Of a stretch of DNA of 27,500 nucleotides, positions 18,417 to 24,852 are shown in pieces; position 1 is the first letter of the stretch; every line of letters begins with the position of its first letter. A program made the translations under genes and the position numbers. The stretch spans positions 1 through 27,500 of the IMG/VR virus record IMGVR_UViG_3300021091_000340; one strand, 5' to 3'. A model generated the notes under the pieces. It saw only the letters and a list, made by a program, of their open reading frames with translations. It had not been told where the DNA came from and did no database searches. This stretch comes from a virus.

Positions 18417-18993
18417 CTCTCTTCTTTAAGAGGTATGATCCGTCACCGCGATCTACCCATTCTATCCAATCCCCCTCTTTAAGATTTGCTGCTTCCATTA
18501 AATCATCTGGGAACATTATAAAATATTCACCACTGGCACCATCAACTTCTACAGGAAGTTGCCATTTCATAACTTTATCTTTAGGTGATATAGGTGTCCA
18601 TTCATATCCACCATTTTTACGAACTTCTTCAATTTCAGATTCTAATGATTTATTATAATATTCTGCCTCTCTCAAAGAATATTCACGATTAGTGTCAGTA
18701 TCTTCCCAAAAGTCATTCCAAGCACCTTGACATTTTGGAGACGGATCATCTTTATCACAACTTAGGACTTTATCAACGGCATCATCATACGCTTTAATAT
18801 GACCTTTACCTTTACCATTCAGTAATGCAAGAAGTTCATATGCTTTTGATGTTTGATGCTTATATGTATAATAGTTTTCTTCCACTACTTTGCGAATAGT
18901 ATCATAAATCTCCTGTGGAGTTGCTTCTGCAGTAGACATCGCATCGTGAAGAAAATTAGATAATTGTTCCAATGAATACTCTTTATAGTCCAT
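18409..18993 (-). CDS. Protein with AbrB-like C-terminal domain, 194 aa
   Basis: N-terminal 140 residues helical and charged (MDYKEYSLEQLSNFLHDAMS). The C-terminal 50 residues, MKWQLPVEVDGASGEYFIM, FPDDLMEAANLKEGDWIEW, and DGSYLLKKR, match the swapped-hairpin AbrB/SpoVT/MazE type of DNA-binding or antitoxin fold. Such a module usually binds DNA as a dimer, so this could be a transcription regulator of this phage, and a candidate for contacting the repeated intergenic element. Start at 18993 chosen over a TTG two codons earlier. No known whole-length family. Confidence 0.5.
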   Translation of the reverse strand: MDYKEYSLEQLSNFLHDAMSTAEATPQEIYDTIRKVVEENYYTYKHQTSKAYELLALLNGKGKGHIKAYDDAVDKVLSCDKDDPSPKCQGAWNDFWEDTDTNREYSLREAEYYNKSLESEIEEVRKNGGYEWTPISPKDKVMKWQLPVEVDGASGEYFIMFPDDLMEAANLKEGDWIEWVDRGDGSYLLKKRGD

Positions 18994-18995
18994 AA

Positions 18996-19193
18996 TCAAT
19001 CTCGTGGTTTGGGTTTGTTACACTCATTGCAATAGTAGGAAAAACCAGACTTGAAGTATCTTACAACTTGATAGTGGTCCTTGTCAAGTGGCAGTTCCGT
19101 CTGGCATTTGCTGCAGGTTCTTTTTGTGTTTCTTTCGCAGTTTTTTGAGTTCTTTGAGTTCAAATTTAATATTCTTATAAGCAGTTTCTGCAT
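18996..19193 (-). CDS. Small zinc-ribbon protein, about 50-65 aa
   Basis: Two CxxC pairs: TCSKCQTE and YYCNECNKP with about 25 residues between, a zinc ribbon of the kind found at the end of phage HNH proteins. The frame from ATG at 19193 overlaps 19084-19287 by 110 bases, and its first 25 residues look like a shadow, so the real start may be a TTG near 19164 or the domain may be translated by coupling. Probably nucleic-acid or protein binding. Uncertain start. Confidence 0.45.
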   Translation of the reverse strand: MQKLLIRILNLNSKNSKNCERNTKRTCSKCQTELPLDKDHYQVVRYFKSGFSYYCNECNKPKPRD

Positions 19194-19287
19194 CTAACTT
19201 TCCTCCCATCTCTAATGCTATAATCACATCAACTCTTGTACCAAAATATGCTAGTGCTCTCTCAAAACTGTCTAACTCTTCATACAT
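19084..19287 (-). CDS. Hypothetical protein, 67 aa
   Basis: MYEELDSFERALAYFGTRVD, then ALEMGGKLDAETAYKNIKFE and a Lys-rich helix (KELKKLRKKHKKNL). Compact helical, resembling small cyanophage proteins I recall. It overlaps the upstream gene by eight bases and the zinc-ribbon frame by 110. Function unknown. Confidence 0.65.
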   Translation of the reverse strand: MYEELDSFERALAYFGTRVDVIIALEMGGKLDAETAYKNIKFELKELKKLRKKHKKNLQQMPDGTAT

Positions 19288-19504
19288 CTCGATTCATCCA
19301 TTTTTCTCCAGTAAGAATATCTATACGTGCATCTAAAGAGTTTTCCACACGATAGAGTTCATTCGTAAGTCCAACATTTTCTTCCTCAAGAACTTCAACT
19401 CTTGCTTCAAGTTGATTTAATTTAGAGTAAAGGTCATTAGTCTCTAAAGTTGGTTTTTTAGACGGTGCTAATAACCATTTGATAAGTTTAATCATATTAT
19501 TCAT
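19280..19504 (-). CDS. Coiled-coil protein with membrane-anchor-like N-terminus, 74 aa
   Basis: Amphipathic N-terminal segment MNNMIKLIKWLLAPSKKPTL, then a heptad coiled coil (LEARVEVLEEENVGLTNELY and RVENSLDARIDIL). Two candidate Met at 1 and 4. It probably oligomerises, perhaps at the membrane. Function unknown. Confidence 0.6.
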   Translation of the reverse strand: MNNMIKLIKWLLAPSKKPTLETNDLYSKLNQLEARVEVLEEENVGLTNELYRVENSLDARIDILTGEKWMNRDV

Positions 19505-19641
19505 ATTTTTTTTAAATAACGTCTATATGCAATAAAACGTCCCACAGATGGTTGTCCAGGGACATTGAGTTGGTGACAGATTTCGCAATACTGCAAGAAA
19601 CTGCACCAGGCAGTAGAATAATCAAGAATGTGATAGTTCAT
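19501..19641 (-). CDS. Hypothetical protein, 46 aa
   Basis: MNYHILDYSTAWCSFLQYCE, then ICHQLNVPGQPSVGRFIAYR and a basic end (RRYLKKI). Three Cys/His pairs could bind metal but no pattern fits. ATGA overlaps at both ends. Function unknown. Confidence 0.55.
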   Translation of the reverse strand: MNYHILDYSTAWCSFLQYCEICHQLNVPGQPSVGRFIAYRRYLKKI

Positions 19642-19805
19642 AGCAATTTTCTCCAAAAACTATCACCAAGACGAATTGCTAACATTGCAGTTGAATGTTC
19701 TCTTGCGTGTTTGTCTAAATCATTTTCTTTGAAATAAGTATTAGACCTTTCTATTGCACAATGAAAAACATTTGCCCAGAGTTGTTGTTTAAAGTTCAGT
19801 TTCAT
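19638..19805 (-). CDS. Hypothetical protein, 55 aa
   Basis: MKLNFKQQLWANVFHCAIER then KHAREHSTAMLAIRLGDSFW, a helical basic protein. It overlaps the downstream gene by ATGA. About 30 bases separate it from the gene upstream. Function unknown. Confidence 0.6.
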   Translation of the reverse strand: MKLNFKQQLWANVFHCAIERSNTYFKENDLDKHAREHSTAMLAIRLGDSFWRKLL

Positions 19806-19835
19806 TACAATTTCCCACCAACAGTTTCTTCATGT

Positions 19836-20009
19836 TTATGTGTTTCTGGCCTCTTGTTTTGCTTTCAAAAACCATCTTGTAGCACAAATACACTCTTCTT
19901 CAGTTAGAGAAGTAATAATACATTTATCTTCTTTATCGTAACTATCCCAAGTTCCCCATTTTTGCTTTACAACGTAGAAAGCATTTTCGTCATAAAATTT
20001 TTTATCCAT
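19836..20009 (-). CDS. Hypothetical protein, 57 aa
   Basis: FYVVKQKWGTWDSYDKEDKC, then SLTEEECICATRWFLKAKQE. A beta hairpin followed by a helix; I recall the string KWG-YDSYD in small cyanophage proteins. Function unknown. Confidence 0.65.
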   Translation of the reverse strand: MDKKFYDENAFYVVKQKWGTWDSYDKEDKCIITSLTEEECICATRWFLKAKQEARNT

Positions 20010-20151
20010 AATGACTTAACTGCCTCTCCAATTCTACTTTAATTTGGACCAAACGAATATTAAAATATTGTTCGTACTCGTTACTTTTCATCAATTGTAC
20101 AACATTATCGATCTGTTGTAAAGCAAGAATGAGTTTAGTTTGATTGTTCAT
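20002..20151 (-). CDS. Hypothetical protein, 49 aa
   Basis: MNNQTKLILALQQIDNVVQL then EYEQYFNIRLVQIKVELERQ, a two-helix protein of the kind common in cyanophages. Overlaps both neighbours by a few bases. Function unknown. Confidence 0.6.
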   Translation of the reverse strand: MNNQTKLILALQQIDNVVQLMKSNEYEQYFNIRLVQIKVELERQLSHYG

Positions 20152-20465
20152 TTAGATTTACGAGTGCGATTAGAGTTTCCACTGGCATCCAAGTCTTTGG
20201 TGCTCCCTTTAGTTCTACCTGAACTTCCGTTACTATTCTTTCCAGTTGTTTGTCGTACCTTTGCCTTGTTTGCTTTACTAGACTTAATGGATTGTTCATC
20301 ACGATACTGAATTTTAATAGTTCTTTTGTCTAACTTATAACGAGTAATATATTTTTGTAGATGTTCATAACACTCAAACCAGCAGATAGTGGTATTCTTT
20401 TTGCTGTCACTAAACTCCAAACGATATGGATGATTTTCGTGAGGAAACAAAGTGGGTTCAATCAT
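20148..20465 (-). CDS. Hypothetical protein with disordered basic tail, 105 aa
   Basis: Residues 1-50 form a probable folded part (HPYRLEFSDSKKNTTICWFE, then HLQKYITRYKLDKRTIK), and residues 60-105 a low-complexity tail rich in Lys, Ser, Gly and Asn (SSGRTKGSTKDLDASGNSNR). Such tails bind nucleic acid. I recall the HPYRIEF...CWFECE-H pattern from other cyanophages. Function unknown. Confidence 0.65.
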   Translation of the reverse strand: MIEPTLFPHENHPYRLEFSDSKKNTTICWFECYEHLQKYITRYKLDKRTIKIQYRDEQSIKSSKANKAKVRQTTGKNSNGSSGRTKGSTKDLDASGNSNRTRKSK

Positions 20466-20845
20466 TTTCGTGTGAAAGTCTCATAGTCCACTACTTTACC
20501 ACACTTGAAGTGAATTCTGCAACGGGGCCAATCTTCCCATTTTCTGTTCCAAATTGCAGGATAAACCTCAACATAATCAGTCACATAACAAGGTTCCACC
20601 TTACCATGTTTTCCTGTTGGCACCCATTCATAATTCAAGAACAAAAGTTTAGGGTCATAACGCTCATCATCTTCTTCAATAATCTCAAAGTCATGAGTTT
20701 CCCGATAGGTAAGTTCATACAAACATCCATCAGGAGAAATCCAATATCTTGCCATCGCACAAGCAAGTCCCTTGGTTTGCATCTCTACATTTGTAAACTC
20801 TGGTCCCAAATTATATGAAGACCTTATATCGTCGTAAAGCCCCAT
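20462..20845 (-). CDS. Conserved-looking phage protein, 127 aa
   Basis: MGLYDDIRSSYNLGPEFTNV, then ARYWISPDGCLYELTYRETH, VPTGKHGKVEP and WEDWPRCRIHFKCGKV. I recognise this set of segments from a widespread phage protein of unknown function. Length of about 125 aa is normal for that family. Beta-rich; no catalytic residues evident. Confidence 0.7.
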   Translation of the reverse strand: MGLYDDIRSSYNLGPEFTNVEMQTKGLACAMARYWISPDGCLYELTYRETHDFEIIEEDDERYDPKLLFLNYEWVPTGKHGKVEPCYVTDYVEVYPAIWNRKWEDWPRCRIHFKCGKVVDYETFTRK

Positions 20846-21015
20846 CAGTCGTAAATGTGTTGTTCGTGTTGTAGTTTATCTATAAAATGATAGATTGTAG
20901 TATTTGAATATTGAAACTCCTCAAAACGATTTGGTTTGCTTTTCTCCATCTTTGTGAGCATATTCAACCAATCATAATGAGTATTCACAACAAATCCATA
21001 GTGAGCGTCATTCAT
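20845..21015 (-). CDS. Hypothetical protein, 56 aa
   Basis: MNDAHYGFVVNTHYDWLNML, then KSKPNRFEEFQYSNTTIYHF. Helical, mixed charge, no motif. Overlaps upstream stop by 8 bases and abuts the next start. Function unknown. Confidence 0.6.
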   Translation of the reverse strand: MNDAHYGFVVNTHYDWLNMLTKMEKSKPNRFEEFQYSNTTIYHFIDKLQHEQHIYD

Positions 21016-21376
21016 CATCTAACTCCACATCTTTTACAAGGTCTTCCAATCTATTAAAGAAATCTTCATCCATAGGAGTAACTTTTTCTTTTCCAGTTCT
21101 TACATCATCACACATTTGTAAAAGACTGTCAAGAAAATGTTTGGGATAAATCTCATCTTCAAGACTACCCCAGAAGTATAGAATACACTGCTCTAATGGG
21201 TCATCAGATGCAAGAAGAGCATAATCTTGATAGTTATCTCCCATCAGGTCTGCCCAGTTCTTGAAGGCATACCAGCAATTCATCCAACCTTGTTGAATAC
21301 AAGAAAACACAATATACTCAAACCAAGATAGTTTGGTTTTTTCAGTATCAGTTCCTAAAAGTGGTCTACTAAACAT
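21008..21376 (-). CDS. Hypothetical protein, 122 aa
   Basis: Trp/Tyr/Cys-rich central part (SWFEYIVFSCIQQGWMNCWY) with an acidic C-terminus ending LVKDVELDDE. A strong AGGAGG ribosome binding site sits just upstream, inside the end of the preceding small gene. Function unknown. Confidence 0.65.
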   Translation of the reverse strand: MFSRPLLGTDTEKTKLSWFEYIVFSCIQQGWMNCWYAFKNWADLMGDNYQDYALLASDDPLEQCILYFWGSLEDEIYPKHFLDSLLQMCDDVRTGKEKVTPMDEDFFNRLEDLVKDVELDDE

Positions 21377-21378
21377 TT

Positions 21379-21471
21379 TTACCTCCTATTCAGATGACTT
21401 ATCAATAACCAAAACCAAATCTCCAGAAGAACTAGAACAATAATTCCAACAAGCACGGGTGGCAAATTCAT
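21379..21471 (-). CDS. Small membrane protein, 30 aa
   Basis: MNLPPVLVGIIVLVLLEIWF spans the membrane; tail SHLNRR is basic, so C-in orientation is likely. Its last codons (AATAGGAGGTAA) contain the AGGAGG that serves the next gene. Function unknown. Confidence 0.5.
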   Translation of the reverse strand: MNLPPVLVGIIVLVLLEIWFWLLISHLNRR

Positions 21472-21650
21472 AGATATTTCTTACTTTCACTATCAAACTT
21501 CCACCACTTAGTAATATTTAAGTACATCACGATTGTTGAATGTTCACGATCATAAAGTTTCCAGTCTTTGGAAACTTTTGCATTATATCTTCTACGATAA
21601 GCACAAGTCCAGAGATTATGATAGATTTGAGATTTTTCAATCTTTTGCAT
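21468..21650 (-). CDS. Hypothetical basic protein, 60 aa
   Basis: MQKIEKSQIYHNLWTCAYRR, later LYDREHSTIVMYLNITKWWK. Basic and aromatic, possibly an RNA or DNA contact protein. It overlaps the next ATG. Function unknown. Confidence 0.6.
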   Translation of the reverse strand: MQKIEKSQIYHNLWTCAYRRRYNAKVSKDWKLYDREHSTIVMYLNITKWWKFDSESKKYL

Positions 21651-21672
21651 TTTCTATTCGATCACCATAAAC

Positions 21673-21916
21673 CTATTTCCCATCTTCTTTTATGATCTCT
21701 TGATACCACTCTTCACCATCTTTGTGATGAGCATAGAAAGTACCATCCTCACGCTCATAAACAAAGTCACAAACATGAGGTGTATAAACAATCAGCCTAT
21801 AAATTTTATCAGTTTTTTGGAGTATTACCGTATTCTATCACAATTTTAGAATGTTGAGTGTTTCTGTCAACACAAGTATAATAAGATATTTTACCCTTGA
21901 GTTCTTCAATCACCAT
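21673..21916 (-). pseudogene. Hypothetical gene split by one extra A in an A6 run
   Basis: Frame 1 (MVIEELKGKISYYTCVDRNT ... NTPKN) stops at 21809 right after six A (21813-21818). Frame 2 then runs without a start as TDKIYRLIVYTPHVCDFVYE, EDGTFYAHHKDGEEWYQEII. Removing one A joins them into an 80-aa protein with continuous beta-strand character. Likely one intact gene with a sequencing indel, or a recent mutation. Function unknown. Confidence 0.6.
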
Positions 21917-22097
21917 TTCCAGTAGAAGTTTTTGTTCTTCCGTCAATTCCATTTTCATCAAGTTTGTTTAGGTGTTCTGTAATTGAGTTAATAAAATCTT
22001 GTTCGGTCCAAGTATTGAGAATACTTTCTTGAGGGTCATTTTCATTCCAAAAAATATCAAATGAATCATCACCTCTTTCTTCTACTTTAATAGTCAT
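21906..22097 (-). CDS. Hypothetical acidic protein, 63 aa
   Basis: MTIKVEERGDDSFDIFWNEN, DPQESILNTWTEQDFINSIT. The N-terminal strand pattern and WTEQDFI are those of a recurring small cyanophage protein, from memory. A 20-aa paralog fragment is at 24788-24850 (MISVKEEDNGSFTISWDEND). Function unknown. Confidence 0.65.
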   Translation of the reverse strand: MTIKVEERGDDSFDIFWNENDPQESILNTWTEQDFINSITEHLNKLDENGIDGRTKTSTGNGD

Positions 22098-22183
22098 TGT
22101 TTGAGATTATGATAGAGAGCAACGTAGTAAAATAAAAAAAATCCTGCTGTGAATACTCCAAAGATTGTAAAGAACTCAGTCAT
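22094..22183 (-). CDS. Small membrane protein, 29 aa
   Basis: MTEFFTIFGVFTAGFFLFYY, an almost wholly hydrophobic span with a short polar end (HNLKQ). Overlaps the peptide deformylase stop by 8 bases and the next gene by ATGA. Function unknown. Confidence 0.5.
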   Translation of the reverse strand: MTEFFTIFGVFTAGFFLFYYVALYHNLKQ

Positions 22184-22610
22184 ATGTTCTCTCCGTAAAA
22201 ACAATTCCAGAAAGATGATCAATTTCATGTAAAATACATCTTGCTGGCAGTCCCTCGTACCATTCTACACTGGGATGTCCCGAAAGGCAACGGTACTTAA
22301 TTTTAACTCGTTCTGGTCTTTCAATATCTAGATACTTTCCAGAAAATGACAGACATCCTTCATTCATCACACAATACTCTTCAGAAATATCAAGTATTTC
22401 TGGATTTATCATTACTCGTGGTTCATTATTCACAAGAACCACAATGATTTGCTTAAGAATTCCAACTTGGTTCGCTGCCAATCCAATGCCATTGTTTTCT
22501 TGCATTGTTTTTATCATACTCACCGCAATGTTGCGAATGGTGTCATCTATTCTAGAAACTCTCTTTGCTTTTCTGCGAAGTAATACATCATCTTCGGGAA
22601 TGAGTTTCAT
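22176..22610 (-). CDS. def: Peptide deformylase, 144 aa
   Basis: All three motifs are present: motif 1 GIGLAANQVG near residue 41, motif 2 EGCLSF near residue 88 (Cys metal ligand), and motif 3 CILHEIDHLSG near residue 126 (HExxH). The enzyme removes the formyl group from the N-terminal Met of new proteins, with Fe2+ or Zn2+. Marine cyanophages often carry a short deformylase of this size, thought to act on phage- or host-made photosystem proteins made during infection. The start codon, ATG at 22610 (MKLIPEDDVLLRRKAKRV), is conserved in look. First clear enzyme in this part of the window; the C-terminal extension of bacterial forms is absent. Confidence 0.9.
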   Translation of the reverse strand: MKLIPEDDVLLRRKAKRVSRIDDTIRNIAVSMIKTMQENNGIGLAANQVGILKQIIVVLVNNEPRVMINPEILDISEEYCVMNEGCLSFSGKYLDIERPERVKIKYRCLSGHPSVEWYEGLPARCILHEIDHLSGIVFTERTYD

Positions 22611-22641
22611 ATTTAGTGTCCCGTGTTATATTGTATATATT

Positions 22642-22987
22642 TTAATCTTCATCCCAAGGAGATTTCCGTTCAAGAATACGTTTTGTCTTTGCAATTCTTT
22701 CTGGGTCTGTTGGTTCAGTAAGTCGTTCCTGAAGAGCATCAAAGTCCTTTTGTAATAGGACAATTTTTTTCTGGTTGTGCTCCCTTGCCCCAGAACTTTT
22801 CAAACTCCCATTTGTAGTTCATATCATCCCAATCGTGATTTATATTCAACCAAAAATCCCAGTATCTTTGATAGTCGTCAAATCTCCAGTTAGAATGATT
22901 GATAAGACGAAACCAAAACCATATGGGAGTTCGTTGAATGGGTTTAAACCCGATTATCCATTTGTTTAACCACACAGGAAAGTCCAT
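22642..22987 (-). pseudogene. Hypothetical gene, frameshifted at A7; paralog of 24853-25191
   Basis: MDFPVWLNKWIIGFKPIQRT and EFEKFWGKGAQPE follow the intact paralog closely. At an A7 run (22764-22770) the frame breaks, and 82 aa are read instead of 114. Removing one A continues as KIVLLQKDFDALQERLTEP and ends ERKSPWDED, which matches the paralog's KIVLSKEEYDALIEKLNEP and RKAPWDE. This is the best evidence for the indel. Function unknown; the protein is rich in Trp and Phe with a NKWI-GF-PI motif. Confidence 0.75.
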
Positions 22988-23009
22988 TGTTTTTCTTGTA
23001 GTATAGACA

Positions 23010-23123
23010 TCATACCAAAATCAGAACCATCATCTTTGCGTGAAATGTATCAATATCCCGCACGATAATCTCATCGGGATTCTTGCATTCTTCCTTTGGA
23101 AAATCATTGCGGTCTCCTGTCAT
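23010..23123 (-). pseudogene. Truncated paralog of 25436-25666, 37 aa
   Basis: MTGDRNDFPKEECKNPDEII then VRDIDT agree with MTEDRNDFPKEETKNPDEII, VRDIDM of the intact copy, and the DNA is almost the same over some 75 bases. After about residue 28 it diverges and stops, so the C-terminal half is gone. It probably no longer makes a working protein. Confidence 0.65.
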
Positions 23124-23383
23124 TTGTAAGGATTCTCCATTTTATCTATAATTACTCTAAAGAATGCCAGTCGGTCTTTTTTGTAGAATACATCTACTTG
23201 ATGATTTTGACACAGTTTTTTAATTCCTTTGTCTCCCAAACTATAGGAATGGAAATCATATGTGCCAAACTCAATATGACTAAGAAACTCTTCTTTCATT
23301 ACCTCAAAGAGAAGAGCCATTTCTTCTTGAGTCAGTTCAGTTTCTCTTTCAGTGGGAGAATGTCCATTAAATGCGATTTTCAT
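23120..23383 (-). CDS. Hypothetical protein, 87 aa
   Basis: MKIAFNGHSPTERETELTQE, then EEFLSHIEFGTYDFHSYSLG and FYKKDRLAFFRVIIDKMEN. Mixed alpha/beta, no known motif. I chose the ATG at 23383; an ATG at 23410 lies inside a TATGAT-like -10 box. First gene of its unit. Function unknown. Confidence 0.6.
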   Translation of the reverse strand: MKIAFNGHSPTERETELTQEEMALLFEVMKEEFLSHIEFGTYDFHSYSLGDKGIKKLCQNHQVDVFYKKDRLAFFRVIIDKMENPYK

Positions 23384-23405
23384 TTTCGATTTGTTTAACT
23401 CTGTT

Positions 23406-23411
23406 ATCATA
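23406..23411 (-). promoter_or_regulatory. Possible -10 box TATGAT
   Basis: TATGAT with TGCTG just before it, downstream of the hairpin at 23438-23466, about 25 bases before the start at 23383. No clear -35. Confidence 0.3.
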
Positions 23412-23437
23412 CAGCAAAAAAGCGACCAGTGGGGAAA

Positions 23438-23466
23438 TGGTGTGCCACTTCAAAAATTGCACACCA
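23438..23466 (-). repeat. Hairpin TGGTGTGC / GCACACCA, related to dispersed stems
   Basis: Perfect 8-bp stem enclosing a 13-base loop that contains the Dam-remnant stop. It shares GTGTGCCAC with the hairpins at 2814 and 3700, so it is probably the same kind of border hairpin. A further GTGTGCCA occurs near 14693. Confidence 0.5.
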
Positions 23467-23761
23467 GAATTTCATTATCAGTAGTTTGCTTTCGCAATTC
23501 TTTCTTTGAATTCAAGGTTCTGTTCAAAGAAAAAGTATATTGAGAATAATCTTTGTAGAGATCTCTAATGAATTCGCAATTAGAATTTGCCAACATAAAT
23601 TTAATGCCAGACTTATTCAAGTCATTGCAGAAATCTCTGAGGTTTACTTGATCTTCCGATCCAAATCCTTCCACAGTATAAGAAGTGAAATCTGAAGTTG
23701 CAGACAATTCTTCTCTCGTATATGAGAATGCTGTTGCTTCTGGGTCAAGTTTGTAAGTCAT
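23450..23761 (-). pseudogene. C-terminal remnant of a Dam-type adenine methyltransferase, 103 aa
   Basis: After a short unrelated N-terminus (MTYKLDPEATAFSYTREELS) the sequence reads like the end of Dam: FTSYTVEGFGSEDQVNLRDF, CNDLNKSGIKFMLANSNCEF, IRDLYKDY, then RTLNSKKELR and NEILVCNF. In Dam proteins this block follows the DPPY motif. Here motif IV and the whole AdoMet-binding N-terminal half are absent, and full-length Dam is about 260-280 aa. The remnant cannot methylate alone. It overlaps the upstream gene by TGATG, so it is still translated. Confidence 0.65.
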
Positions 23762-24291
23762 CAGGAAAAGTTGTAATGAACTCGGGTATAAAAGTTCTTG
23801 TAACAATTAGCATTAGAAAGTTTCATCACCACAGGAGGAATGGAGAAAGCACATTCAGTATAGAAATCTTCTCTGCTGAGAAATTTGAGACCATACAAAT
23901 ACCAAGTGCCAAACTGTTCATGAAACTCTCTCACAGCACGATATTGTTTGGAGTTGATAGGCACATAGCGATTGTCTTCAGTAAAATCATCAGCATGTGG
24001 TGATGCTTGTGTCATCATAATACAGGTGGTTTGACCTTCACCAGTGCCAAAGTATTCACCAATCATATAGACGTAATATTCATCTACAGGGAATACATCA
24101 CGCTGATACTTCTTCTCATAATCACTCATGGCAACATCAGCAACCAGTTGGTAGTTTTCTTTCTTCTTTGCTTCCAACTCTGCTCGTAGCTCTACCTTTT
24201 CGGTTTTAGCAAGCTCTTTGAGAGCATCGGAATACTTACCGATAGCACCACAAGCAGTTTGGATTACTTTGATTCTTTCATCTTCAGTCAT
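23761..24291 (-). CDS. Hypothetical protein, 176 aa
   Basis: N-terminal helical, coiled-coil-like part (residues 1-55), then an alpha/beta part with EYYVYMIGEYFGTGEGQTTC, FTEDNRYVPINSKQYRAVRE and YLYGLKFLSREDFY. No family recognised. It begins a transcription unit with its own promoter (24315-24343). The stop overlaps the Dam remnant's ATG. Function unknown. Confidence 0.6.
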   Translation of the reverse strand: MTEDERIKVIQTACGAIGKYSDALKELAKTEKVELRAELEAKKKENYQLVADVAMSDYEKKYQRDVFPVDEYYVYMIGEYFGTGEGQTTCIMMTQASPHADDFTEDNRYVPINSKQYRAVREFHEQFGTWYLYGLKFLSREDFYTECAFSIPPVVMKLSNANCYKNFYTRVHYNFS

Positions 24292-24314
24292 CAGGTTTCT
24301 GTGTGTATGAAGGT

Positions 24315-24343
24315 ATTATATAGCATCAGGGCACAAAGTTCAA
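24315..24343 (-). promoter_or_regulatory. Sigma70-like promoter, TTGAAC-17-TATAAT
   Basis: -35 TTGAAC (24338-24343), 17-base spacer, -10 TATAAT (24315-24320) on the minus strand, about 24 bases before the start at 24291. The -35 sits in the loop of a hairpin (24328-24350). Confidence 0.6.
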
Positions 24344-24350
24344 GTGCCCT
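24328..24350 (-). terminator. Hairpin AGGGCAC / GTGCCCT with the -35 box in its loop
   Basis: Perfect 7-bp stem and 9-base loop. It lacks a T-run on the minus strand. It resembles the promoter-early stem-loop (PeSL) borders described between modules in T4-type phage genomes. Confidence 0.5.
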
Positions 24351-24372
24351 TGTTTCAGTTTGGGAAGTGTCC

Positions 24373-24801
24373 TTATGATATTCTTTTTCTCTTTAAGGTG
24401 TCTATACCTCTTGCCTTTTGATATTTTGTTAAGTTTTCCGGATTAGTAATGAAACCAGTTTCAAGACATTCCCATTTTTGAGAACAAACAGATTTTCCTT
24501 CCTCAACTTGATCTGGTGTTTGTGAGGTTGGTTTCCACTCACTCACCTTTTCTTCATAAGCAGCATCATAACCCTTCTGAAATGCTCTCCACCTAATATC
24601 AAAAATATTATCAACACTTGGATTAGTTGGAGGATATACACCCATCCAATTTTTGAATGCTTCTTCTACTGGTGATTTTGTTTTTTCCAGTTCCTTATAA
24701 AACTCCAACTTACTTTGAAGCACTTTGATTTCTGCTTCAATTGCCTCTACACTATTCAAATTTTTAATCTCTAATCCACCTTCAAATTTAGTCATTTTCA
24801 T
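24373..24801 (-). CDS. Hypothetical protein, 142 aa
   Basis: Starts MKMTKFEGGLEIKNLNSVEA, a coiled-coil (residues 18-45), then a C-terminal part with NWMGVYPPTNPSVDNIFDIR and CSQKWECLETGF. I chose the ATG at 24801 (next at 24795); the frame is open to 24843 with a GTG, but those codons overlap a paralog fragment in another frame. Function unknown. Confidence 0.55.
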   Translation of the reverse strand: MKMTKFEGGLEIKNLNSVEAIEAEIKVLQSKLEFYKELEKTKSPVEEAFKNWMGVYPPTNPSVDNIFDIRWRAFQKGYDAAYEEKVSEWKPTSQTPDQVEEGKSVCSQKWECLETGFITNPENLTKYQKARGIDTLKRKRIS

Positions 24802-24850
24802 CCCAACTGATTGTGAATGATCCATTATCTTCTTCTTTAACACTAATCAT
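24788..24850 (-). pseudogene. 20-aa fragment paralogous to 21906-22097
   Basis: MISVKEEDNGSFTISWDEND stops at once after the point where 21906-22097 continues with PQESILNTW. The N-terminal half of a gene was kept and fused near the start of the next gene. Probably not functional. Confidence 0.5.
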
Positions 24851-24852
24851 AA

